Shown here one piece after another: positions 38,633-45,916 of a stretch of 50,262 nt of DNA. A program made the position numbers and the translations under genes. Each line of letters begins with the position of its first letter. Positions within the stretch are counted from its first letter, which is position 1. Below the pieces are notes generated by a model. It saw nothing but the letters and a program-made list of their open reading frames with translations, was not told the origin of the DNA and searched no databases. This DNA is from Zwartia vadi (lineage in GTDB: Bacteria; Pseudomonadota; Gammaproteobacteria; Burkholderiales; Burkholderiaceae_B): positions 1 through 50,262 of the forward strand of contig NZ_JAUHHE010000020.1 of NCBI RefSeq assembly GCF_030410375.1, read 5' to 3'.

Positions 38633-40801
38633 ATGCACCTAGAATCGCTAAAACTTGTCGACACGTTACCTTCGAGGATCGTATTCGACGCGGGTGCGGG
38701 CATGAAATTGGTCGTCGAGCCTCATGCCCCCGGTGTATTCCGAATCCGTTGTGGTCTGCCCGAGGCCGTTGCTGCTGATATCTTGCCCGGCGTTCGCGCG
38801 CGTGCGCATGCAGAGGTCTTGCTGGCGCGACCTGAGGCGATTGGTGAGGCGATTCTTGAGCCTCTATCTGGACCTGCAAAAGGTTGGCGTTTAGTGCAGG
38901 GTGATACCGCCCTCGACATTACGATCAACCCCTTCAGACTCCAGTTGCATCGCTTAGGTAAAAAAGCCCTGTCCCTTTGTGAGGGTGGCATTGCGCTGGT
39001 GGATGCTTTGTGGACGGTTGGTTTTGATCTGGCCCAAGAGGAACAGATTTTTGGTTTGGGCGAGACCTCTGGCGATCTGGATCGCCGGAAAGAAACGATT
39101 ATTTCCGATGCCCCTGATCACAGGGCGTTGCCCTTAGCCTGGGGACCGTCGGGCTGGGGCGTTTACGTCAACACGCTCGCACGCGTCGAGCACGATCTGG
39201 GTGCAGAGTCCGCCTCTCAGTATTTGATTGCCATAGAAGACAAGACGCTCGATCTGTTCCTGTTTGCAGCCGAGCCCGCGGAAATACTCAATCAGTACAC
39301 GCAGCTGACGGGTCGTGCGGGACAGCCATCGCTCTGGTCGATGGGGGTTTGGGTGGAGCAGCACGATACGCATAGTGCCGCACAAACAGCTGAGTTGATC
39401 GCTGAGTTTCGTAAACAAAATATCGCAGTCGATGGCGTCCTGTTGTTGCCACCGTCTGCATGGTCTTACCAGGATTCCAAACTTCTACCCGAGTGGGATG
39501 CCGAGCGCTTCCCCAGTCCAAAGCAGGCCATCGATTCTTTCGTGAAACATGCGACGCATCTTGGGATGCATACCCTACCTGCTGTTGCGATTGACACGAC
39601 GACTTTTTCCGAGCTTGAGGATCGCGGCTGGCTGTTATGCAACGAAACGGGCGAAGCCCATGTGTTTCCAGGCGTTCCAGCAACTGCCGGTAAGCCGTTC
39701 GCTTTGCTCGACCTGACGCATCGTGATGTGCTCAATACCTGGTCTGAACGACATCGCCATCTTGCAGAAGAAGGAGTAGGCGCCACAGCCTGTGACGTTC
39801 AGTTCGACATTCCCGACAACGTCGTGGCGCGTGGCGGCGAAAGTGGCGCCGTGTTGCGCGCGCTTTATCCCGCCTTGGCACGTCGTGCGCTCTTTGAGGC
39901 TGCGGCAGGCCATAAAGTCCCCCCAGAAGGTGTTGTATTCAGTTCGGACTTGTTTCCAGGCGCTCAGCGCCTACTTTGGCAAAGCGCGCCACGCGTACCC
40001 AATACCTGGGCCGGTTTACAGCAGACATTACGTAGTGCGCTAGCGATTGGTGCAAGTGGCCTGCCTGTTCAGATGCATGCGCTGGGCAACGCACTGGCTC
40101 CCGTTGAAACAATGACGCCGGAGTTGTATCTGCGTTGGCTGGGTATGGCTGTTTTTTCGGGCAACTTCGCATTTCAGGCGCATCCACAATTGGTCCCCAC
40201 CGCGTTTGATGAACAAACGCGAGCGCATGTCCAGACATGGCTGCAGTGGCGTTATCGTTTGATTCCCTATGTGCTCGGCGCCATTGAAGACGCCGCGCGC
40301 ACAGGACTTCCTGTTCAGCGTTCCATGGCGCTGTCTTTTCCGGCTGATCGCCAAGCGCATCGCTGGGATACACAATACTTGCTCGGTCCCGCTTTACTTG
40401 TCGCACCTGCGATGCAGCCTGGCGAGGATATCCAGGTCTACCTCCCTGAGGGTGAGGCATGGTGGGATCTCAATACTGGCTGGCGCTACGAAGGTGGTTC
40501 GGTATTGACCGTCACCTGTGGCTTGGGCACCCTTCCAGTATTTGGGCGTGAGGGTCACATGCTTTGTCTGGGACCGACCGCCAACCACACGGGTGAGTTC
40601 AACTCCGCCAGAATTTTGGACGAAGTCTGGATGTTTGGGATGCCTGTCCACAACCCTGTCGTGATGCGCAACAAGATACGCGTGATGCAAATGCAGGGTT
40701 CGAGCTACATCAAAGGCCTAGAAGGTTTGCGGATTTCGCCCTCCGAAGGTCTTGAGGTCAAGCGTCGAGGCGCCGAAGTTCGAATCTCCCGCGCACGCTA
40801 A
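38633..40801 (+). CDS. GH31-family (alpha-glucosidase fold) protein, possibly inactive
   Basis: This 722-residue protein has the layout of family GH31: an N-terminal beta domain (to about 210), a TIM barrel starting QPSLWSMGVWVEQHDTHSAAQTAELIAEFRKQ, and a C-terminal beta domain with LLGPALLVAPAMQPGEDIQVYLPEGEAWWD. The segment TACDVQFDIPDNVV matches the nucleophile region of alpha-xylosidases (KTDFGERIP), keeping the Asp (residue 388) but losing FGER. The usual acid/base HWGGD is replaced by LWQSAPRVPNTW (about 449-459), and the substrate-binding Asp after barrel strand 2 by LPPSAWSYQ. It has no signal peptide. It is either a divergent enzyme or a pseudo-enzyme. No operon partner is certain. 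Confidence 0.78.
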   Translation: MHLESLKLVDTLPSRIVFDAGAGMKLVVEPHAPGVFRIRCGLPEAVAADILPGVRARAHAEVLLARPEAIGEAILEPLSGPAKGWRLVQGDTALDITINPFRLQLHRLGKKALSLCEGGIALVDALWTVGFDLAQEEQIFGLGETSGDLDRRKETIISDAPDHRALPLAWGPSGWGVYVNTLARVEHDLGAESASQYLIAIEDKTLDLFLFAAEPAEILNQYTQLTGRAGQPSLWSMGVWVEQHDTHSAAQTAELIAEFRKQNIAVDGVLLLPPSAWSYQDSKLLPEWDAERFPSPKQAIDSFVKHATHLGMHTLPAVAIDTTTFSELEDRGWLLCNETGEAHVFPGVPATAGKPFALLDLTHRDVLNTWSERHRHLAEEGVGATACDVQFDIPDNVVARGGESGAVLRALYPALARRALFEAAAGHKVPPEGVVFSSDLFPGAQRLLWQSAPRVPNTWAGLQQTLRSALAIGASGLPVQMHALGNALAPVETMTPELYLRWLGMAVFSGNFAFQAHPQLVPTAFDEQTRAHVQTWLQWRYRLIPYVLGAIEDAARTGLPVQRSMALSFPADRQAHRWDTQYLLGPALLVAPAMQPGEDIQVYLPEGEAWWDLNTGWRYEGGSVLTVTCGLGTLPVFGREGHMLCLGPTANHTGEFNSARILDEVWMFGMPVHNPVVMRNKIRVMQMQGSSYIKGLEGLRISPSEGLEVKRRGAEVRISRAR

Positions 40802-40867
40802 TCTCTTGCCATAACCGCTTTCTTGGTGTCTGATGGGTTTCAATATTTTTCATTGGAGCCTAACGAC

Positions 40868-42169
40868 ATGTCGACTATTCCCAGCGCAGATCCACACGCA
40901 CTGTACGCACAAACCGTGACAGAGACTTCGGCACGCATCGCGCGTGGCGAGGTAACACACGAGCAGGTGCTAGAGTCGCAACTCGGTCGAATCGCTGCGC
41001 GCGAGCCCTCAGTCCACGCTTTCAAATGGCATGATGCGGACAACGTCAGGGCACAGTTGGCTGCCGTATCCGCTCGTCCCGGAAAATTACCACTTGCGGG
41101 TATCGCGATTGGTATTAAAGACATTATCGATACAGCAGACATGCCAACAGAATATGGCTCGGCTGCTTTCGTGGGCAATCGTCCTGCCAAGGATGCCGCG
41201 ATCGTCACGCAACTCAAGGCCGCTGGCGCACTGATGATGGGCAAGACAGTCACAACCGAGTTTGCCAGTCAGTTTGCCGGCCCGACAGTCAATCCCCATA
41301 ATTTTGCACACACACCAGGCGGATCATCGAGTGGATCGGCTGCAGCCGTGGCCGATGGCATGGTCGGCCTGGCCTTGGGCACGCAGACAGCGGGATCGAC
41401 GATTCGGCCTGCGGCGTATTGCGGCATTGTGGGTTTTAAAGCCACACGCGGAAAAATCTCTCTTGAAGGTGTCAATCCTCTAGCGTCCACGCTGGATACG
41501 ATGGGCTGGTTTGGCCGTTCGGTGGAGGATGTGAAGCTGTTGGCCTCGGTACTGCTTGGACCAACGCCTGCGGGTGAAAGGGCAGGTCTGATTCGCCTGG
41601 GCTGGTATCCAGGTCCAGAGGCGCAGCTGGCGGATGCAGATGCGCGCGAAGCACTTGAGCGAGCCAAAGAAGTGCTGCGGCGTAACGGCGTCGAGCTCGT
41701 AGACCTTGAGCTGCCAGCCAAAGACATCATTGCTTTGGGAGAGTCCAACCGTATCATCATGAATTACGAAGCGGGACATTTTTACGAAAAACTCTATCGC
41801 AATAAGGCACCACTGGGTAATCTGACGGTCGCAATGATTGAGTCCGGGCTCCAAATCACTGCCGCGCAATTCAATGCCGAACGCGAACATGCCGAGCGTT
41901 GCCGTCAAATGTTTGCTCAGGCAGCCAAAGGCCTGGATGCAGTCTTGACCCTAGCCTCTCCAGGTGAAGCGCCTTTGACGGAGCAGGGAACAGGCTCGCC
42001 CATGTTTAACCGTATCTGGACAACAATTGGCGTGCCTTGCCTGGGCTTGCCTTTTGGCAAAGGCGATCAGGGACTCCCGCTTGCTGTGCAGCTCGTTGCG
42101 GCCGAGGGCCAAGACCATCAGTTGCTTGCTTTGGGCGGAAAAATCGAGGCCTTGTTGGCGAAGGGCTAG
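40868..42169 (+). CDS. Amidase signature family hydrolase
   Basis: This 433-residue cytoplasmic enzyme belongs to the amidase signature family with a Ser-cisSer-Lys triad. The Lys is in GIAIGIKDIIDT (about 89), the Gly/Ser-rich motif GGSSSGSAAAVADG carries the cis-Ser, and the nucleophile Ser is in GTQTAGSTIRPAAYCGIVGFK. The second half resembles general amidases rather than GatA, and no gatB or gatC lies nearby, so a catabolic amidase is likelier than tRNA amidotransferase. ATG 40868 is chosen over GTG 40823. Substrate unknown. Confidence 0.92.
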   Translation: MSTIPSADPHALYAQTVTETSARIARGEVTHEQVLESQLGRIAAREPSVHAFKWHDADNVRAQLAAVSARPGKLPLAGIAIGIKDIIDTADMPTEYGSAAFVGNRPAKDAAIVTQLKAAGALMMGKTVTTEFASQFAGPTVNPHNFAHTPGGSSSGSAAAVADGMVGLALGTQTAGSTIRPAAYCGIVGFKATRGKISLEGVNPLASTLDTMGWFGRSVEDVKLLASVLLGPTPAGERAGLIRLGWYPGPEAQLADADAREALERAKEVLRRNGVELVDLELPAKDIIALGESNRIIMNYEAGHFYEKLYRNKAPLGNLTVAMIESGLQITAAQFNAEREHAERCRQMFAQAAKGLDAVLTLASPGEAPLTEQGTGSPMFNRIWTTIGVPCLGLPFGKGDQGLPLAVQLVAAEGQDHQLLALGGKIEALLAKG

Positions 42170-42174
42170 TCCGT

Positions 42175-42203
42175 TTGACAGCCGATACTGAAAAAGTCAT
42201 AAT
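42175..42203 (+). promoter_or_regulatory. Promoter of tRNA-Lys
   Basis: A perfect TTGACA (42175-42180) and CATAAT (42198-42203) are 17 nt apart. Transcription would start near 42210, about five bases before the mature tRNA. The -35 begins only six bases after the amidase stop codon. Confidence 0.8.
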
Positions 42204-42214
42204 GTCGGGCTTGG

Positions 42215-42291
42215 GGGTCGGTAGCTCAGTTGGTTAGAGCAGCGGACTTTTAATCCGTTGGTCGCGAGTTCGAGTCTCGCCCGACCCACCA
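42215..42291 (+). tRNA. tRNA-Lys, anticodon TTT
   Basis: The 77-nt gene has acceptor strands GGGTCGG and CCGACCC, D arm with AGCTCAGTTGGTTAGAGC, anticodon loop CTTTTAA with anticodon TTT at 42249-42251, T arm GCGAGTTCGAGTCTCGC, discriminator A and an encoded CCA. It reads AAA and AAG lysine codons. The segment that follows is accessory in character. Confidence 0.98.
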
Positions 42292-42308
42292 GTTTAGATA
42301 GTAAAATC

Positions 42309-42340
42309 AAGGACTTACGAAAAAGTAAGTCCTTTTTTTT
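42309..42340 (+). terminator. Rho-independent terminator of tRNA-Lys
   Basis: AAGGACTTAC (42309-42318), a GAAAAA loop, GTAAGTCC (42325-42332) and eight T residues form a textbook terminator 18 nt after the tRNA. The same stem recurs at 44551-44579. Confidence 0.93.
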
Positions 42341-42509
42341 GCCTCGAATTCTACCTACACACCGCTTACACACTGATTGTGCTTTTTTAGCCCATATAGG
42401 CTATTTAAAACAACACGAAAAAATCAGTCATATCTGACCCAGCGTTTAACCGCGACGCACAACATTTGTGCTTATTGGCATGAGAAAGTTTGAAAATCTA
42501 AATGATGGT

Positions 42510-42556
42510 TTACGAAATTGTATGTACTTATTGACAAGTACATACGAAAACGTAAA
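42510..42556. promoter_or_regulatory. Two-tier palindromic operator of the abiE operon
   Basis: GTATGTACTT (42520-42529) and AAGTACATAC (42536-42545) are a perfect 10-bp inverted repeat around ATTGAC. Outside it, TTTACG (42510-42515) and CGTAAA (42551-42556) form a second perfect repeat, each separated from the inner arm by 5 nt, so the whole 47 bp is symmetric. AbiEi antitoxins are known to autorepress by binding inverted repeats in their promoter, which makes this the likely site. Confidence 0.75.
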
Positions 42557-42558
42557 AT
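42531..42558 (+). promoter_or_regulatory. Promoter of the abiE operon, predicted leaderless
   Basis: TTGACA (42531-42536) and TAAAAT (42553-42558) are 16 nt apart. The -35 lies in the centre of the palindrome. Transcription would begin about 7 nt after the -10, at or next to the A of the abiEi ATG (42565). No ribosome binding site is visible before that ATG, which fits a leaderless message. Confidence 0.7.
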
Positions 42559-42564
42559 AAACAC

Positions 42565-43170
42565 ATGCAATCTAAAGCTCAGCACCTAGCACTCGAACTT
42601 GCAAATAAGCGGGGGCTTGTACGCGCACGTGAGCTGGCGCTAATCGGTGCCGCAGGCGGTACGCTTCAACAACTGCTCAAAACTGGTGGTTTGGTCAGAG
42701 TCGGGCGTGGGGTCTACGTCCCAGCAGATCGAAAGCAAACAGAACTAGACGACCTAGGTTCAATCGCAATTAAGTATCCGCGTTTAGTTTTTTGTTTGAT
42801 GACCGCTTTGCAGCTACACGGGCTGACAACCCAGTTGCCACATGAGGTGTGGGTTGCTGTAGGCCAGAAAGCGCGTGCACCAAGTATGGAATACCCGCCC
42901 CTGCGTGTCGTGCGTATGAGCGATATTTACTACGGTGTAACCACGGTATCAGTCGATGGCGTAGTCAACATACCTGTCACTGATGCCGCAAAGACAATTG
43001 CAGACTGCTTTAAGTTTAGAAACAAGATCGGACTCGACGTTGCACTTGATGCACTGAGAGATGCTTGGCTGCAGAAGAAGGTCACAATGGATGAGCTTTG
43101 GCAAGCCGCGGAGCATTGCCGAGTTGCAAACGTCATGCGTCCCTATTTGGAGAGCCTTGTATGGCGTTGA
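42565..43170 (+). CDS. abiEi: AbiEi-type antitoxin / transcriptional repressor
   Basis: This 201-residue protein matches AbiEi, the antitoxin of type IV AbiE toxin-antitoxin and phage-abortive-infection systems. It has an N-terminal winged-helix domain (residues 1-55: LANKRGLVRARELALIGAAG to VRVGRGVYVP) that binds the operon promoter, and a C-terminal antitoxicity domain (YPRLVFCLMTALQLHGLT, VSVDGVVNIPVTDAAKTIADCFKFRNKIG). The frame is intact. It overlaps the abiEii remnant by 10 nt, the normal operon arrangement. It lies in AT-richer DNA after a tRNA, a typical site of horizontally gained genes. Confidence 0.88.
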   Translation: MQSKAQHLALELANKRGLVRARELALIGAAGGTLQQLLKTGGLVRVGRGVYVPADRKQTELDDLGSIAIKYPRLVFCLMTALQLHGLTTQLPHEVWVAVGQKARAPSMEYPPLRVVRMSDIYYGVTTVSVDGVVNIPVTDAAKTIADCFKFRNKIGLDVALDALRDAWLQKKVTMDELWQAAEHCRVANVMRPYLESLVWR

Positions 43171-43869
43171 AGAATATTGGCGCATCCGTTCGAGCAAGGA
43201 TCAGCAATAAATCCAAAGTAGATAACGTCAACACACAGTTCTTGTTAACGCGTTACGCATTGGAACGGATTTTGTATCGATTGGCTGTGTCTGAGCATCG
43301 TGACAGCTTCTTGCTCAAGGGTGCTCTGCTATTTGATCTCTGGTATGACGTGCCACTTCGACCAACACGCGATATCGACTTGTTGGGATTTGGAATGGCA
43401 GAGATTCCACACTTGGTCAACGTGTTTGAGGACTTATGCGCCATAAATGTCGAAGACGGAATCAACTTTGACCCGGCAAGCATCAAAGCAGCAGAAATCC
43501 GCAAAGACGCAAATTACTCAGGCACACGAGTGACTCTTATTGGCTCGATTGACGGTGCCAAATGTACCGTTCAGGTTGATGTTGGGTATGGCTAACAGTC
43601 GTATGAAAGATTATTTTGATTTGTGGGTGTTGCTGCGTAATGCAGCTTTAGAAGCTGCAATTCTTGATCAGGCAGTTCGAGCTACTTTTAAAAGAAGAGG
43701 TACCAAGATGCCTACCGATGTTCCATCGGGATTGAGTAATCAGTTCGCGCAAGACAAAACTCGTATTGCGTTGTGGGATGCATTCGTGCGGCGAAATAAA
43801 TTGAAAGCGGAATCACTTGCGGACACTGTGATCTATCTTCGCGAAAGATTTGCTTTTACGTTCAATTAA
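43161..43869 (+). pseudogene. abiEii: abiEii toxin gene broken by an internal deletion
   Basis: AbiEii is a nucleotidyltransferase-like toxin of about 300 residues. Here frame 1 (43161-43595) starts MALKNIGASVRARI, keeps LLKGALLFDLWYDVPLRPTRDIDLLGFG with the DxD metal motif, and runs to TVQVDVGYG before a stop. Frame 2 then supplies MANSRMKDYFDLWVLL (from 43588) through to RERFAFTFN at 43869, the family's usual C-terminus. The 45-55 residues that normally link these parts, including a conserved Lys region, are absent. The join is at GGTATGGC, a sequence that could occur on both sides of the lost part. A functional toxin is unlikely. Length of the loss is from memory of the family. Confidence 0.85.
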
Positions 43870-44062
43870 AGATGCTTTGAATTGAGTGGACGATATGCGA
43901 AAAGTAATCCCACGCAAAAATCTCCACGAAACATCCACTCGCTATAAATATCCCGCTTTTCCATTTTTTTCTTGTCCATTTCCAATAGATCACGTAACCT
44001 AAATGATGATATTTTTCTCAAACGAGATGAATATGTTAAATTTTTCTTAATGGAGATGGGCA

Positions 44063-44512
44063 ATGTTGGGTTTTCGTAAAGTTTTATCAAGTTTTATTCT
44101 TGGACTGTGTTTGGTGACAGTCGGCTCAGTCTCTGCGCAAACTAATAAGGCGCCATCTGGTACGGTCACCATTGACGAGACACAGTTTGGCTTCATTATT
44201 GGCGGTAGCATCGGTGGCGGTGTGTTGAGCTATCAAGGCAAAACCCACAAATTCAAGATTGGCGGGCTTAGCGTAGGCGCCAACATTGGCGTATCAAAAG
44301 TCTCTGCAAGCGGTGAAGTGTACGACCTCCCCAATCTCTCTAAATTCCCAGGTACTTACGTCAAGCTTGATGGCAATGCCACGATCGGTGGTGGCGTGGG
44401 CGGCACTGTGCTGAAAAACGAACATGGTGTTTTGATGAAACTCAATACGACTCAAGAGGGTCTTCAATTCAATCTGAGCGCCAACGGTGTTCAGGTCAAG
44501 CTTGAGAATTAA
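44063..44512 (+). CDS. Small secreted protein of unknown function
   Basis: I do not recognise a named family with confidence. The 149-residue product has a clear signal peptide (hydrophobic residues 9-22, probable cleavage after VSA, about residue 25). The mature part is glycine-rich and beta-like: SGTVTIDETQFGFIIGG, GGGVLSYQGKTHKFKIGGL, GVSKVSASGEVYDL, GNATIGGGVGGTVLKNEHG, and a final LQFNLSANGVQVKLEN. Similar small envelope proteins occur in proteobacteria without assigned function. GGAGA lies 6 nt before ATG 44063. It stands alone after the abiE remnant and before a terminator. Confidence 0.82.
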   Translation: MLGFRKVLSSFILGLCLVTVGSVSAQTNKAPSGTVTIDETQFGFIIGGSIGGGVLSYQGKTHKFKIGGLSVGANIGVSKVSASGEVYDLPNLSKFPGTYVKLDGNATIGGGVGGTVLKNEHGVLMKLNTTQEGLQFNLSANGVQVKLEN

Positions 44513-44548
44513 TTCGATCGCTATTGCGTTTCACTAAGCTAGATTGAA

Positions 44549-44579
44549 AAAAGGACTTACATCAGTAAGTCCTTTTTTT
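44549..44579. terminator. Bidirectional terminator
   Basis: AAGGACTTAC (44551-44560), loop ATCA, GTAAGTCC (44565-44572) and T7 form a strong stem with A and T tracts on either side. It separates the forward secreted protein gene from the reverse GGDEF gene that ends at 44582. The stem is identical to the one after tRNA-Lys. Confidence 0.9.
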
Positions 44580-44581
44580 CG

Positions 44582-45850
44582 TCAATCAGAATGCGCCATG
44601 CAAACCCGATTGCGGCCTGTGTGTTTTGCTTTGTATAGCGCATCATCGGCTCGGGCAATCAGTTTTTCAGCGGACTCTGTCTGGTCCCACTGGGCGACAC
44701 CAAAGGACATTGTGATCTGGCCTACTTGCTCAAGATCAAGCTTTGTCAGGTCGTTGCGTATACGCTCCGCCAAAATCGCTGCGGTCTCACCTGAGCAGTT
44801 TGGCAGGACAATCAAGAACTCTTCTCCTCCCCAGCGCACGCAATAATCACTCCCGCGCACTGTTTTCTTTAGGAGAGCTGAAACTGCAATTAAAACTTTA
44901 TCTCCAGTCAAATGACCATATTGATCGTTTATTTTTTTAAAGTGATCGATATCGCCCATCACCATACTAAATAAAACGTGATTAGCCTTCGATTCAGATA
45001 GAACATGCTCGATCAGTGTATCGCCCGCATGACGATTCAGTAGACCCGTCAGTGGATCCGTTTGAGCAAGTGATTCGAGTTTTTTTCTGTTTAAGACTCG
45101 CTCGGTGATGTCTTTGCCAATGCAAATATCAGAGGTCAATAGCCCATCTTGTGACTGGACGGTCGTGACGTCTTTAATGAGGTAGGCCAGCTCACCATCG
45201 CTCTTTCTGACAATCACCTCATTCTGTTTAAAGGAGGTGTTTTCAAGATTGAAAGTTGTTTTTTCTGAATCGACGTCCTGAGAGGTGTCCGAGCATATGA
45301 AAAACGGTTTTTTACCAATAATCTCTGAGGAGTTATAGCAAGTCAGTTTTTCAAAACCGTGGTTGACAAAAATAACATCGCCCGAAGTGTTAGTGACCAT
45401 GACACAATCGCTTGTTTCCTGTAAAGCTTTGGCCAAAATGTCCCGCTCTCTTTCTGCTATGAGGAGTGAAGAAAGATTTGTTTGTACCGAAACGAAGTAG
45501 CAGATTTTTCCACGCTCGTTTTTGATGGGGGTGATGTTCCATTCAACGACGTAAGGCTTACCATCTTTGCGATAGTTGGTCGCGCGACCATGAAAAAAAT
45601 CACCATCAATGAGACATTGTCTGAGCCGATCAATGACCTTCCTATCCGTTAAGGGTCCCTGCAATATCTTTGGATTTTGACCGATCAGCTCATGTCTGTC
45701 ATAGCCTGTCATCTTGCAAAAAGAGTCATTGCATAAAATGATATGCGGACCTCCCTGTTCAAAATCAGCATCTGTAATGACGATAGAGCTGAAGCTTTGA
45801 GTAAACGAAGCTTCCAATATTTGTAATTTTTGTTGATCAGTTAACAACAC
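44582..45850 (-). CDS. Diguanylate cyclase with two PAS domains
   Basis: This 422-residue cytoplasmic protein should make cyclic di-GMP. PAS 1 (about 12-130) resembles LOV domains in NPKILQGPLTD and NYRKDGKPYVVEWNITPI but has Pro where LOV has the flavin-binding Cys. PAS 2 (about 135-255) contains ETSDCVMVTNTSGDVIFVNHGFEKLT. The GGDEF domain (about 260-415) has the active motif GGEEF at 341 and an RxxD product-inhibition site (RGSD) five residues before it. No membrane segment is seen. Its C-terminal region closely resembles that of the neighbouring upstream gene at 45917-47767. Confidence 0.93.
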   Translation of the reverse strand: MLLTDQQKLQILEASFTQSFSSIVITDADFEQGGPHIILCNDSFCKMTGYDRHELIGQNPKILQGPLTDRKVIDRLRQCLIDGDFFHGRATNYRKDGKPYVVEWNITPIKNERGKICYFVSVQTNLSSLLIAERERDILAKALQETSDCVMVTNTSGDVIFVNHGFEKLTCYNSSEIIGKKPFFICSDTSQDVDSEKTTFNLENTSFKQNEVIVRKSDGELAYLIKDVTTVQSQDGLLTSDICIGKDITERVLNRKKLESLAQTDPLTGLLNRHAGDTLIEHVLSESKANHVLFSMVMGDIDHFKKINDQYGHLTGDKVLIAVSALLKKTVRGSDYCVRWGGEEFLIVLPNCSGETAAILAERIRNDLTKLDLEQVGQITMSFGVAQWDQTESAEKLIARADDALYKAKHTGRNRVCMAHSD

Positions 45851-45916
45851 ATTTCACCTAGTCAGTCCTGAAAAAATATCAACTTGAAATAGGATTGCAA
45901 TTTTTGATGTTGATGG

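Noticed and set aside
43866..44090. Reverse frame of 74 codons between the abiEii remnant and the secreted protein gene
   Set aside because: No ribosome binding site or motif, Lys/Ile/Ser-rich as expected of AT-rich noncoding DNA, and it overlaps the start of a well-supported gene.
42292..44580. Complete integrative element after tRNA-Lys
   Set aside because: No integrase, transposase or duplicated tRNA 3' end was found within the window, so only an accessory segment can be claimed.
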